This document shows, piece by piece, positions 44,722 to 53,622 of a DNA stretch of 64,000 nt (positions within the stretch are counted from its first letter, which is position 1; every line of letters begins with the position of its first letter). Origin of the DNA: Paenibacillus sp. DMB5. Lineage in GTDB: Bacteria; Bacillota; Bacilli; Paenibacillales; Paenibacillaceae. Both the position numbers and the translations under genes were made by a program. Under the pieces are notes generated by a model. That model ran no database searches. It had not been told where the DNA came from and was given only the letters and a program-made list of their open reading frames with translations. Where the stretch lies: assembly GCF_001517085.1 (NCBI RefSeq), contig NZ_LRAC01000130.1:28231-92230 (forward strand). Reading direction: 5' to 3'.

Positions 44722-45507
44722 TTAGGAGCCTGCTCCCTTATACCGCTTAACCCCGTAATTCCAGCATACAAGTCCGATGCACAGGAATACGGCGCCGACA
44801 ACCGGTGTCAGTATAGCCATCCCCCTCATCTCATCACGCTGCAGGAACAGGGCTGCCGGATAGATCCCGACAAAAGCAAAAGGAATAATCCAGGTAAGCA
44901 GCACCTGAATCGCCCGGTTGTAGATGGTCACCGGATAACGTCCGTAGTTCTGAATGTTATACATCAGCGGCAGAATGCCGGTTGGGGCATCGGAATAGAA
45001 CGACAACGAAGTCAGTGCCGTATAAATCCCGGTATAGATCGCCACTGCACTCAGCGTGAGCAGCAGAAGTACTGGAACAGTCCACCATTCAAAAGGCAAA
45101 CCAAGATTAGCACCGCTTATAGCCATAATGACCAGTCCGATGAAGGAGCCGATCAGAGACGGCGGGTCTACATTTTCCAGCAGAATCTGAAACAGGTTAT
45201 GTGCCGGACGGGTCAGCACGCGGTCCATTTCACCTTTGACGATGTAGCGCTCACTGAAATTCCACATGTTCACAAAGCAGCTGAAAACGCCGAAAGGAAC
45301 CATGAAGAAGCCATAGACGAAGACTACTTCATTCTGATTCCAGCCGCCCAGACTTTCCGTATGCATAAATATAACCATGATAAAGATAAAGTTCGTCGCC
45401 TGGAACAGCAGATCTGAGATAACCTCCACCCAAAAATCAGCGCGGTAGGTTAACCGGGTTTTCATATAATTTTTGAGATATTCCCATAATAAGCCTAGAT
45501 GATACAT
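44722..45507 (-). CDS. ABC-2 type transporter permease (COG3694-like)
   Basis: A 261-residue membrane protein with six helices, MYHLGLLWEYLKNYMKTRLT onward, including AISGANLGLPFEWWTVPVLL and VGIYPAALFLQR. It forms a heteromeric ABC exporter with the permease and ATPase encoded upstream (a COG4586/4587/3694 set). GGGGGCTAAGCAG precedes ATG 45507, which is 4 bases after the previous gene's stop; the longer open frame upstream overlaps that gene. Substrate unknown; such sets are often linked to drug, lantibiotic or lipid export. Confidence 0.88.
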   Translation of the reverse strand: MYHLGLLWEYLKNYMKTRLTYRADFWVEVISDLLFQATNFIFIMVIFMHTESLGGWNQNEVVFVYGFFMVPFGVFSCFVNMWNFSERYIVKGEMDRVLTRPAHNLFQILLENVDPPSLIGSFIGLVIMAISGANLGLPFEWWTVPVLLLLTLSAVAIYTGIYTALTSLSFYSDAPTGILPLMYNIQNYGRYPVTIYNRAIQVLLTWIIPFAFVGIYPAALFLQRDEMRGMAILTPVVGAVFLCIGLVCWNYGVKRYKGAGS

Positions 45508-45511
45508 CTGC

Positions 45512-46357
45512 TTAGCCCCCCTGCACGAACAGCCGCTTGCGCGCCGCATAATAAAGCCAGACAATCGGAATCAGCAGCACCAGGAACCAGAAGACCTGAA
45601 TACCGAGCACATTCCAGATGCCCACCCCTTGTACGCGTCCTGTAAAAACAGAGCCCGGAAGGTATGTAATCGCCTGAAACGGCAATACATCCAGTACAGA
45701 GGACAACCAGCCCGGAAACAGGCTGATCGGAACGATCAGACCGGAGAAGAGGTCGACAATGACCCGCTTCATCCGCATCACACCCTCATTATTTTCCACA
45801 AAAAAAGCGCTTAGCCCAGTGATCACATTAATCTGTGAACTGATCAGGAAGCTGAAGAAGAGCATAACCAGAAACCCAATCCAAGCGGCTGGATCTGTCG
45901 GGAGCTCAACCGGAAAGAGCAGAATCGCCACAACCATTCCCGGAATCATCAGCATCAGAAAGCGGAACAGGCCTTCCCCGAGACCCTGCATCATTTTGAC
46001 GAGGACATAGTTATACGGACGGATGAACTGGATCGCGATGCTTCCGTCACGGATATCTGATGAAATCTCCCGGTCAAGGTTATTGAAATAAAAGGCTCTC
46101 GCCATCCAGGAGACGGCAACATAGGTGGTCATCTGCGCGCTGGTAAAGCCGCCCAAGGATTCACCCCCGCCGTAAATGGCCTTCCAGGTGAAGTAATTGA
46201 CTCCGATATTTAGCGTATAGATCAGGATACCCGAATAATAATTAACACGGTAAGCAAGCATGGTCAAAAAACGGATGCGGATAAAATCAAAATAAGCACC
46301 GAGCAGCAGCAGTTTCCCGTTCTCCTGCGAACTGCCGGCCTCAAGAGATTTAGACAT
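45512..46357 (-). CDS. ABC-2 type transporter permease (COG4587-like)
   Basis: A 281-residue membrane protein with six helices. The cytoplasmic N-terminus MSKSLEAGSSQENGKLLLLG is followed by ILIYTLNIGVNYFTWKAIYG and FLISSQINVITGLSAFFVEN. ATG 46357 overlaps the ATPase stop by 8 bases and has a GAGGCGG site; a long upstream extension in the same frame runs in the ATPase gene in another frame and is not coding. Confidence 0.88.
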   Translation of the reverse strand: MSKSLEAGSSQENGKLLLLGAYFDFIRIRFLTMLAYRVNYYSGILIYTLNIGVNYFTWKAIYGGGESLGGFTSAQMTTYVAVSWMARAFYFNNLDREISSDIRDGSIAIQFIRPYNYVLVKMMQGLGEGLFRFLMLMIPGMVVAILLFPVELPTDPAAWIGFLVMLFFSFLISSQINVITGLSAFFVENNEGVMRMKRVIVDLFSGLIVPISLFPGWLSSVLDVLPFQAITYLPGSVFTGRVQGVGIWNVLGIQVFWFLVLLIPIVWLYYAARKRLFVQGG

Positions 46358-47404
46358 GTGCCGCCTCTTTCTCATCCTGCAGTGCCGCGATTTTGTCCTC
46401 CGGTTTGTCTGCAGAGCCGGACTGATAGATACTGCGTACAATCTCATCCGTATTGGTCTCGATAATTTTGATGTCGGTAATATCCGCCGCTCCGACCACA
46501 CGGGCCAGTACATCCGAAACGTTAAGCTCAAGCGGAATCCATACCTTGGCACCCAGATCGTTCTCCGCAGTCCAGGTGACAGGCATTCCCTCTGTCCATT
46601 GTACGAGCTGAGCCAGCCTGGTAGCCGCACCGAACTGGAACTGCACCTCACGCCCGGTTCCCCAGCGCTGTTTCAGCTCCTCAAGGCCGCCGTCATAAAT
46701 AATCCGTCCGTCATCCAGCATAATGACCCGTGAGCAAAGGGCTTCTATATCCTGCAGATCATGGGTGGTCAGCAGAATTGTGGTGCCGTGCTCGCGATTC
46801 ATATCCTTGAGGAAATCGCGGATTTCTGACTTCACGACGATATCCAGGCCAATGGTCGGCTCGTCCAGAAACAGAATGGACGGGTTATGCAAAAGCGCAG
46901 CGACCAGCTCGCAGCGCATCCGCTGGCCAAGACTCAGCTTGCGGACCGGCCGGTTGAGCAGCTCCTGGAGCTCCAGCCGCTCGACAAGCTCATCCAGCCG
47001 CTTTTTAAAATCGTGCTCCGATACTCTGTATACTTTACGCAGCAGCTGAAAGGATTCAATAACGCCAATGTCCCACCAAAGCTGGCTGCGCTGGCCAAAT
47101 ACAACGCCGATATTCTGAACGAACTTCTCTCGCTCCATATAAGGAACAAATCCGCCTACTGACACTTGGCCTGAAGTCGGGACAAGAATGCCCGTGAGCA
47201 TCTTGATCGTCGTCGACTTGCCTGCCCCGTTCTCCCCGATGTAGCCGCAGATTTCGCCCTCGGGAATCTTGAACGAAATATCTTTAACAGCGGTAACCTC
47301 GGAATACTGCCGTTTAAACAAATCAGCGAAGGCCCCCTTGAGGCCCTCGCGGTTTTTTTGGACTTTAAAGGTTTTGCGCAGTCCTGCACTTCAATTGCGT
47401 TCAT
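46350..47404 (-). pseudogene. ABC transporter ATP-binding protein (COG4586-like), frameshifted
   Basis: The ATPase of the three-gene exporter. From 47321 down the frame is open: SEVTAVKDISFKIPEGEICG, Walker A IGENGAGKSTTIKM, signature LSLGQRMRCELVAALL, Walker B SILFLDEPTIGLD and H-loop TTHDLQDIEALC are intact, with an ATP-site-distal C-terminal domain. The N-terminus begins in another frame at ATG 47404 (MNAIEVQD). One missing C near 47380 (GACTGCGC for GACCTGCGC) restores MNAIEVQDLRKTFKVQKNRE GLKGAFADLFKRQ and a 351-residue protein. The family always has this extended N-terminus, so the break is likely a sequencing error. Confidence 0.85.
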
Positions 47405-47478
47405 AGAGTACCTCGCTTACTATAAGTTGGGTTCAGTTCTCCATTATAATGGACAGAGCCGAAAAGCACTACCCCTCA

Positions 47479-48261
47479 TTATTTAGCGACTCTTCCTTCA
47501 AAAAAATCAGCCGTCTTCACAGCCTCCAGATGCCCGGAACGGGTAACCTTGGTCCGCAGGTACTTTTCGTTAAAAACGGACACATCTCCCCACAGCGGAA
47601 TCCGTTTACCGGTATTCATTCCGGCCGCCTTCAAAGCTTCAAGCTTCTTCGGATTGTTCGTAATCAAAGTGACCGGTTTGCTGCGAAGCTGCTGAAGAAC
47701 GCTGATCGCGTCGCTGTAATCTCGAGAATCATCGGCAAAGCCCAATTCCAGGTTAGCTTCTACTGTATCATAGCCTTCCTCCTGAAGAATGTAGGCCATT
47801 GCTTTGCTGAACAGCCCGATGCCTCTGCCTTCATGGTTAGCCAAATAGAACAGCGCCCCGGAGCCGTGCTGTGCGATCATCTTCATCGACTGGCGCAGCT
47901 GGAATCCGCAGTCGCAGCGCTTGCTTCCGAAAATATCCCCTGTATGGCAGATGCTGTGCATCCGGATCAGGGCCTCGTCCGAATGTTCAAAATCACCGTA
48001 CACCAGTACACTCGACTGCTGCGCATCGGCAAGCTTCAGCGAAGACAGCCGGGAGATCAGCAGCTCTGTTGCTTCCTTCGTATCACCCTGCTGGAGATCT
48101 TCATCAGCTGTATTAAGCCAGCTGTACCATTTGAAAGTAACCGTCTCTCCGTCCAGATTGACAGGCAAGGTGATTGGTCCGACCAGAATGTTTGTATTGT
48201 CATTGTTAGTAATCCACTTGATTTTATTCTGCAATATAGAAATGATATCCGGTTTAATCAT
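47479..48261 (-). CDS. GTP cyclohydrolase II (RibA-like)
   Basis: A 260-residue RibA-type enzyme; GTP cyclohydrolase II opens GTP to 2,5-diamino-6-ribosylamino-pyrimidinone phosphate, the first riboflavin step. The Zn-binding motif is HSICHTGDIFGSKRCDCGFQ with three cysteines; YLANHEGRGIGLFSKAMAYI holds the catalytic Asp-x-Arg region, and LITNNPKKLEALKAAGM binds the base. It lacks the RibB domain found in B. subtilis RibBA and lies outside any rib operon. The divergent HxlR regulator and A+T-rich shared region suggest separate control, perhaps for a deazapurine or antibiotic-related pathway. No strong ribosome site is seen. Confidence 0.88.
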   Translation of the reverse strand: MIKPDIISILQNKIKWITNNDNTNILVGPITLPVNLDGETVTFKWYSWLNTADEDLQQGDTKEATELLISRLSSLKLADAQQSSVLVYGDFEHSDEALIRMHSICHTGDIFGSKRCDCGFQLRQSMKMIAQHGSGALFYLANHEGRGIGLFSKAMAYILQEEGYDTVEANLELGFADDSRDYSDAISVLQQLRSKPVTLITNNPKKLEALKAAGMNTGKRIPLWGDVSVFNEKYLRTKVTRSGHLEAVKTADFFEGRVAK

Positions 48262-48310
48262 AATTGCACCGTCCTAAAATTTAATTATTAAAATTCGCTA
48301 TAGTAACTAT

Positions 48311-48403
48311 TTGTAAGTTAGTTTATCATTGTAATATAACTTCGTCAAGTTATAATATATATTTAAATATTTATAATTACTTATTGTAAGTTTGTGATAT
48401 AAT
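48311..48403. promoter_or_regulatory. HxlR promoter with repeated candidate operator
   Basis: TTGTAAGTT occurs at 48311-48319 and 48384-48392. The second copy abuts an extended -10 element TG-A-TATAAT at 48395-48403 before the hxlR gene, a layout expected for autorepression. The A+T-rich stretch between serves both divergent genes. Confidence 0.55.
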
Positions 48404-48422
48404 GAATGCAGAGGTGAGTTAA

Positions 48423-48749
48423 ATGAATGAGTTCGAGATGTGTCCCCGCTTTGAGAAGGCGGTAGATGTTCTAAGCAAACGCTGGGTCGCACTGATCGTA
48501 TTTGTATTAATGCAGGGCCCCCGCCGGTTTGGTGAAATCGAGGGCTGCCTGTCTAATCTCAGCGGTAAGGTATTATCTGACCGACTAAAGGAAATGGAGA
48601 ATGAAGGAATCATTCAGCGTACAGTGTATCCCGAAATGCCGGTGCGCATTGAATATTCCCTGACTGCCAAAGGCAATGCCCTGGCTCCGATTCTTGGAGA
48701 GATCAACAGCTGGTCCTCTGAATGGATTGAGCTTGGAGTCAAGCAGTGA
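48423..48749 (+). CDS. HxlR family transcriptional regulator
   Basis: A 108-residue MarR-like winged-helix regulator. MCPRFEKAVDVLSKRWVALI is the family opening with the redox-sensitive Cys; RRFGEIEGCLSNLSGKVLSD is the recognition helix region and GIIQRTVYPEMPVRIEYSLT the wing. GAGGTGAG precedes the ATG. The divergent GTP cyclohydrolase gene is the probable target. Members sense aldehydes, quinones or disulphide stress through the Cys. Confidence 0.92.
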   Translation: MNEFEMCPRFEKAVDVLSKRWVALIVFVLMQGPRRFGEIEGCLSNLSGKVLSDRLKEMENEGIIQRTVYPEMPVRIEYSLTAKGNALAPILGEINSWSSEWIELGVKQ

Positions 48750-48767
48750 GCCCCGCTTTTGAAGCAG

Positions 48768-48816
48768 ATAAGCGCCCTTTTTGAACCGGATCCGGCTCAA
48801 AAGGGCGCTTATTTTT
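48768..48816 (+). terminator. Terminator after the HxlR gene
   Basis: ATAAGCGCCCTTTT-tgaaccggatccggctc-AAAAGGGCGCTTAT followed by TTTTTG. A 14-bp arm pair with further pairing inside. Nineteen bases past the stop. Confidence 0.92.
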
Positions 48817-48844
48817 GTAATTATGCGAGTTAACCTGGACATCT

Positions 48845-49729
48845 TTATAAATCTCTTCGCTGAAACCGAAGTAGTCCAATAAGCAGTGCGACAAGGGTAT
48901 ACCCTATAGCATAGATAATAAAGGTATCCGATGGACCAGTTCCCCCGCTAAGCATACTAAAGCTGCCGCTTGTTATATCTACTATGCCACTGAGCTCCTT
49001 AATGCTAAGCAGTTCTGTTATCATTCTGCGCTGCAGGCTGTCTGCAGGCATAGCCATAGAGATGAGCCCGGTGAGATTATGGAGCATCACCAATCCGTCA
49101 GGCTCAAGCCGCAGTGATCCGCTCAGCTTATCCAGCATGCCTCCAAGCCAGCCTGCACCATAGAGCATCGTCATAAAGACACCGTTGCCGAGTGCAGAGA
49201 AAATGCCTGAGCCCAGCATTGCAAGGCTCACCAGTAACGGAACAGCGGACACAAACAGCAGAAAGGCTCTGAGCAACGCTACAGGATTCTGCGGAATTGC
49301 CGCGTGGTACCGGGTAATAAGCAGGATAGAAGCAAACAGTATACCCGCATAGATAACCCCTAGCGAGACATATCCAAGCCAGCGGCCAAAGTACCACTTC
49401 CAGCGCGGTAACGGACGAGGCAGCATTGCCTGCATGATTCCTTGCTCTGCCTCCCCTGATACAGCCGAAAAGGAACTGAATATTGCCAGAAAAGCAATGA
49501 CAAAGGAACCGAAGAAAAAGCCAAGCATCAGAATAAAAGCACCGTTTGTGAACCGGGCAATCATGGTGCTGAAGCTGATCATCCCGTTTCCGTCAAAGAC
49601 ATCATTTTTACCAATTGTCTGTGCAACAAACCAGAAAGCCAGCAGGAAAACAACAGTCAGCAGCAGGGTAAGCAGCATTACTTTTTTGCGGAGCAATTCC
49701 TTCCAGGTCATGCCGGCAATGATCCTCAT
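48845..49729 (-). CDS. ABC-2 family permease
   Basis: A 294-residue membrane protein with six helices; the first (VMLLTLLLTVVFLLAFWFVA) and GEAEQGIMQAMLPRPLPRWK WYFG loop are typical of ABC-2/NatB-like permeases. It overlaps the ATPase gene by 4 bases and is the last gene of the ECF sigma operon. Probably exports a toxic compound or membrane-active peptide in response to the sigma factor's signal. Confidence 0.88.
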   Translation of the reverse strand: MRIIAGMTWKELLRKKVMLLTLLLTVVFLLAFWFVAQTIGKNDVFDGNGMISFSTMIARFTNGAFILMLGFFFGSFVIAFLAIFSSFSAVSGEAEQGIMQAMLPRPLPRWKWYFGRWLGYVSLGVIYAGILFASILLITRYHAAIPQNPVALLRAFLLFVSAVPLLVSLAMLGSGIFSALGNGVFMTMLYGAGWLGGMLDKLSGSLRLEPDGLVMLHNLTGLISMAMPADSLQRRMITELLSIKELSGIVDITSGSFSMLSGGTGPSDTFIIYAIGYTLVALLIGLLRFQRRDL

Positions 49730-50691
49730 TCCTTCTCCCCCCTGTGACTGAGGCCTGATACGGCATCCATAAACCAGCCCTCGAGACGTTCCTTTTTGCG
49801 TGTTGCTTCATATAAAATCATTCCCTGCTCAATAATCAGCGCATTCACCCAGCCGGCCTGCTCCTCATTATCCAGCTCTGCTTCCAGCCAGACAACACTT
49901 TCGTCCTCCGGTGCAGCCTCGTGATTCACTGTTTCATGGAGCTGAAAGCCCGTCTGCTCATTCAGCCAGGATAACAAAAAGGGCGAACAGCCTCCGACTT
50001 TAAAAAGCCAGGTGCTTCGCTTACTGAGCAATTCCGATGCTGTGCCATGCCGCAGGATTACACCGTCATTCAGTAGCGCCATTCTGTCACAGAGTGCCTC
50101 TACATCGCCAAGAAGGTGTGAGTTGAGAAAAATGGTAACTCCCTTCGCCTTCAGCCGCTCCAGAATACTGCGTACCTCTGCCCTGCCAACCGGATCAAGT
50201 GCTGAAGACGGCTCATCCAAAAAAACAAGCTGCGGCTTATTTATCAGCGCACAGGCTAAGCCAAGCCGCTGCTGCATTCCCTTGGAGTAATGCTTGACGC
50301 GGTCTTTGCCGCGCTGTCCAAGCCCGACCTCCTCCAGCAGCTCGGGTATTCTCCGCTGGGCAGCTGTTTTATCCATCCTGCATAATCGAGCGTGCAGCTG
50401 CAGAACCTCTAAACCAGTCAGCCATTCCTGATAACGGTACAGCTCCGGCAAATAACCGATGCATGCGTTTGCCTCCATAGACCCGATTCTGTGCCCGAAG
50501 ATACTCGCTTGCCCGCTTGAAGGAGCTATGAGCCCTACCAGCATTTTCACAAAGGTACTTTTACCGGCCCCGTTGGGACCGAGGAAGCCGAAGGCTTCCC
50601 CTTTTCCCACCGTTATCGTTACATCGCGGCAGCCGCGTCCATTCCCGTATTCTTTGGACAATAACTGTGTTTCTATTGCCGCTTCTCTCAT
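49726..50691 (-). CDS. ABC transporter ATP-binding protein
   Basis: A 321-residue ATPase. Walker A LGPNGAGKSTFVKM, Q-loop region LPELYRYQEWLTG, signature YSKGMQQRLGLACALI, Walker B LVFLDEPSSALDP and H-loop LNSHLLGDVEALC are all present. It overlaps the anti-sigma gene by 4 bases and the permease gene by 4 bases. The C-terminal 90 residues are a specific accessory domain. With the permease it forms a NatAB/BcrAB-like exporter under ECF control. Confidence 0.92.
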   Translation of the reverse strand: MREAAIETQLLSKEYGNGRGCRDVTITVGKGEAFGFLGPNGAGKSTFVKMLVGLIAPSSGQASIFGHRIGSMEANACIGYLPELYRYQEWLTGLEVLQLHARLCRMDKTAAQRRIPELLEEVGLGQRGKDRVKHYSKGMQQRLGLACALINKPQLVFLDEPSSALDPVGRAEVRSILERLKAKGVTIFLNSHLLGDVEALCDRMALLNDGVILRHGTASELLSKRSTWLFKVGGCSPFLLSWLNEQTGFQLHETVNHEAAPEDESVVWLEAELDNEEQAGWVNALIIEQGMILYEATRKKERLEGWFMDAVSGLSHRGEKE

Positions 50692-51818
50692 TCAGTAATC
50701 AGCTCCTGCAGCTTAGCGATAAATTCATCTTTATCCGGATACCGGCTGCCGCCGGATAATTCAAACATCTGTCCCTTATGAATCCAAGTTGCAATAAAAA
50801 CGGGATCCTGGCTGTAATCGAACTCCTGGAGGATTACTGGTGTACCGGCTACCGTTATTTCCTTGGCCGAATCCCCTTTAATCAGTGGCATTGGTAATTC
50901 ACCGGCGAGTACCCGGCTCTGCTGCAGGCTTTTTTTCCAATGCTCCGGCAGAATCGGTAAGTTTAGTACAGCCTGCAGCGCTTCGTCCACCTCGATCGAC
51001 GAGTCCATAATAATAGTTGGTGTATCCATTTGTGTCAGGCTGGCCCATTGGCCGTCTGCCGTGGACAGATCATAAATCACGGTCTCCGGCAGATGAAGGG
51101 TGATCGGCTTCCCGTCAACCGATTCTGGCAACAATTGCTTCGCACCCAGCCGTTTGAGCGCCTCATTGACTGCGTCAACCTTGAGCGTCATTGTAGCATC
51201 ACGGGATTCTGTCACTTGAACGGAATGAATGTCTTCCAGTATAGCTGCGCTCATAGCAGGGTACCCGACAACGGACTGCAGCTGATCTATTAAGAGCGTG
51301 TCATAATAAGTTCCGTAAGAAGTCGTAAAGCTGCCGAACTTGTTCTCGGCTTCGCTAACTGCTTCACCTTCATTTATCTGATTGAACAGCTCGCGAATTT
51401 CACTTTCATTCACAACAGTAACATCCTGCATCCTGAACTGGTTGAGGATCGCCGCCATTGCCGTATTCCCGACTGGTGTAGCCAGAACTACAGCAGTGAG
51501 AGCAGCTGCAGTAGCGGCTGCAGCCCATTTACGGCTGCGGGTCATCCGCGTTTTGCGGCGTGATGAGGCTTTTGACGGCTTGACGGCTTCTGTAGCCGGA
51601 GCCTCACGTTCCGGCGATATGCCGGCATTATGAAAGACAGAGCTGGTTATTCTACGGCCGGCTTCTTGCTCTTCAGCGTTGTAAGCCTCGGCCTGGCCCC
51701 AGCTGTCCCATACCGGATTCACCGGCTCATCAGCCAGCAGCTTCTGCATTTTCAACCAAGCCGCATCTGTAGGTTCTGATCCGGATTTATTGGAAGATTT
51801 GATCTCAGGGTTCGTCAT
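50688..51818 (-). CDS. Anti-sigma factor-like membrane protein
   Basis: A 376-residue protein with a single membrane helix near residues 99-120 (KWAAAATAAALTAVVLATPV) preceded by an Arg/Lys-rich stop and a cytoplasmic N-terminus. The extracellular part (about 130-376) has VTESRDATMTLKVDAVNEAL and TPVILQEFDYSQDPVFIATW, similar to DUF4367/RsgI- or YcbJ-like anti-sigma sensors. Located right after the ECF sigma gene (36 bases), so it probably binds that sigma at the membrane until a signal arrives. The N-terminal domain lacks a clear zinc anti-sigma (HxxxCxxC) motif. Confidence 0.75.
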   Translation of the reverse strand: MTNPEIKSSNKSGSEPTDAAWLKMQKLLADEPVNPVWDSWGQAEAYNAEEQEAGRRITSSVFHNAGISPEREAPATEAVKPSKASSRRKTRMTRSRKWAAAATAAALTAVVLATPVGNTAMAAILNQFRMQDVTVVNESEIRELFNQINEGEAVSEAENKFGSFTTSYGTYYDTLLIDQLQSVVGYPAMSAAILEDIHSVQVTESRDATMTLKVDAVNEALKRLGAKQLLPESVDGKPITLHLPETVIYDLSTADGQWASLTQMDTPTIIMDSSIEVDEALQAVLNLPILPEHWKKSLQQSRVLAGELPMPLIKGDSAKEITVAGTPVILQEFDYSQDPVFIATWIHKGQMFELSGGSRYPDKDEFIAKLQELITE

Positions 51819-51853
51819 TATTTTATTCCTCCTATATAATAGCTTGTTTACAC

Positions 51854-52375
51854 TTATTCCGTCTGGGGCAGAGCCTCCGCCGCCTGCTGCTTCAGCTTTT
51901 GGGTGGCCCGGCTCAATAGAGTTCCCACGACCGGCGGCCTCACTCCCAGCTTCCCGGCAATTTCCGCATAGCTATAGCCTGAGTAGCGCAGTAGTAATGC
52001 CTGACGGTCCCTGTCCGGCAGCTCGTCAAGCCACTGGCGGACATCCTCCTGCTCCAGCTTGCTGAGCACCGCCTCTTCGCCCGACGGCGGAGCGGCCCCT
52101 GCATCATAGAAAATCTCCTGCCTTTCCTGCAGCAGCCTCTCTCTTGCTTTTTTGTTCAGATAATCGTAGCCGGTCCGGGTAAGCACACGGTGCAGCCACG
52201 CACCAACCGCCTGCGGATCATCCGGTGGGTTACGGTACAGCTTGAGAAAAACCTCCTGTGCCAGATCGTCTGCCGCCGATTCATCACGAACCAGAGCAGC
52301 CAGCTTTCGCCGTACTACGGTATAATACTCATAGAACAATTCTTTAAACTTATCAGTTGATTCCGGAATATCCAT
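51854..52375 (-). CDS. ECF-type RNA polymerase sigma factor
   Basis: A 173-residue extracytoplasmic-function sigma factor. Region 2 is KLAALVRDESAADDLAQEVF then LKLYRNPPDDPQAVGAWLHR; region 4 is LDELPDRDRQALLLRYSGYS then YAEIAGKLGVRPPVVGTLLS. The linker contains ARERLLQERQE. GGAGGAAATAAAACA lies before the ATG. It heads a four-gene operon with an anti-sigma-like protein and an ABC exporter, the layout of cell-envelope stress or antibiotic-resistance modules. Confidence 0.93.
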   Translation of the reverse strand: MDIPESTDKFKELFYEYYTVVRRKLAALVRDESAADDLAQEVFLKLYRNPPDDPQAVGAWLHRVLTRTGYDYLNKKARERLLQERQEIFYDAGAAPPSGEEAVLSKLEQEDVRQWLDELPDRDRQALLLRYSGYSYAEIAGKLGVRPPVVGTLLSRATQKLKQQAAEALPQTE

Positions 52376-52480
52376 TGTTTTATTTCCTCCTTATCAGCTG
52401 CAGCTATAAGTAAGACGGTCGCCGGGACTGTTTTATATCACTCATCTCAAAGTTATTTTATCAGCCTTGATCAACAACAC

Positions 52481-52557
52481 AAAAAGCAGCCCCCTAAATA
52501 CAAGGAAGCCGCTTCAAGCATAATAAGAAAACAAGACCTTTGGGGAGCTGCCTTTTT
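52481..52557. other. Possible long stem-loop between the sigma and glycosyltransferase genes
   Basis: AAAAAGCAGCCCCC (52481-52494) and GGGGAGCTGCCTTTTT (52542-52557) can pair with small bulges around a 47-base loop, leaving A and T runs outside. It might end a short RNA on either strand. Weak evidence. Confidence 0.3.
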
Positions 52558-52629
52558 GATTCCTCCTATCGCATCCCGGTGTTCCTCATCATAGTGTAAT
52601 CCGAGACATGTTTTTAGGAGGAATGCCAG

Positions 52630-53511
52630 GTGCCCAGAGTTTCAGTAATTATGCCTGTCTATAATAATGCTATATATTTACAGGATGCCGTTAATTCAAT
52701 CTTGCTACAAACGTTGAGTGATCTTGAGCTGATCATTATTGATGACGGATCAACTGACGGATCAGCGGGTATCATTCATGAAATAAAAGATGCCAGAGTA
52801 AAAAAAATTTTTCATTCTGTAAATATGGGAATTGTCACTTCGCTGAATCAAGGGCTCGATCTGGCCCGGGGAGAATACATTGCCCGTATGGACAGCGATG
52901 ATGTTGCAGCCCTAAACCGCTTGGAGGTTCAGGCTTACTTCATGGACCAGAATCCCCACATCGATATTTGCGGAACCGGATACACGACCAATTACACCGG
53001 GCCAGTTAAATTAAATCCTCAGCGCCACGATGAGATTAAGGTCTGGCTGCTATTTCATTCCTGCCTGCTTCACCCTTCCGTAATGATGCGGCAAAGCTCA
53101 ATAGACCGTCTCGGAATCCGTTATGATCATGATTATCCTCATGCAGAGGATTATGAGTTGTGGAACAGGCTTTCCTCAACCGCACAGCTCGCTAATGTTC
53201 CTCATAATTTAATGTTCTATCGGCCGCATGAAGGACAAATATCCAATAAACACCGACTGGTACAAGATATTTCTGCACGGAGAATACGTGTGAAGCAACT
53301 TTCTCAGCTGGGTATTCAATTATCGGATGAGGAATATGAGCAATTGGCCAAACTGGCTGAGTTTAGAGTGAATACTGAAGACTATCAGGAGTATCAGGCA
53401 GCAGCAGGATTTGCAAACTGGCTGATTGATCAAAATCGGCAGTACCGGGTATTCGACCAGGAGTTATTTCAAATGGCTCTATCCAAATGTATATCAAGAG
53501 TTCCATACTAA
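52630..53511 (+). CDS. Glycosyltransferase family 2
   Basis: A 293-residue GT-A enzyme. VSVIMPVYNNAIYLQDAVNS, LELIIIDDGSTDGSAGI and EYIARMDSDDVAALNRLEVQ (DXD metal site) mark family 2. DYPHAEDYELWNRLSSTAQL carries the catalytic-base ED motif. No membrane helix, so it is a cytoplasmic or peripheral enzyme, possibly adding sugars to surface polymers. The GTG start at 52630 is 8 bases after AGGAGG. The A+T-richer sequence and lack of glycan-synthesis neighbours suggest it was acquired alone. Confidence 0.88.
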   Translation: MPRVSVIMPVYNNAIYLQDAVNSILLQTLSDLELIIIDDGSTDGSAGIIHEIKDARVKKIFHSVNMGIVTSLNQGLDLARGEYIARMDSDDVAALNRLEVQAYFMDQNPHIDICGTGYTTNYTGPVKLNPQRHDEIKVWLLFHSCLLHPSVMMRQSSIDRLGIRYDHDYPHAEDYELWNRLSSTAQLANVPHNLMFYRPHEGQISNKHRLVQDISARRIRVKQLSQLGIQLSDEEYEQLAKLAEFRVNTEDYQEYQAAAGFANWLIDQNRQYRVFDQELFQMALSKCISRVPY

Positions 53512-53528
53512 AAACATCAGATCTGATA

Positions 53529-53567
53529 ATAATAACCCGCCGGGCTTTAGGCCTGACGGGTTATTAT
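53529..53567. terminator. Hairpin between the glycosyltransferase and PTS genes
   Basis: ATAATAACCCG-N17-CGGGTTATTAT, an 11-bp perfect stem between two convergent genes, 18 bases after the glycosyltransferase stop. There is no long T run, so it may act as a weak bidirectional terminator. Confidence 0.6.
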
Positions 53568-53622
53568 ATGGCCCCGGAAACAGCCGGGCCGGTATTCATT
53601 TATCTTCCATACTGTACTTCTA

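Noticed and set aside
45512..46651. Permease gene with a long N-terminal extension (to 46651)
   Set aside because: The extension lies inside the ATPase gene in another frame, reads like shadow sequence, and ATG 46357 has a good ribosome site.
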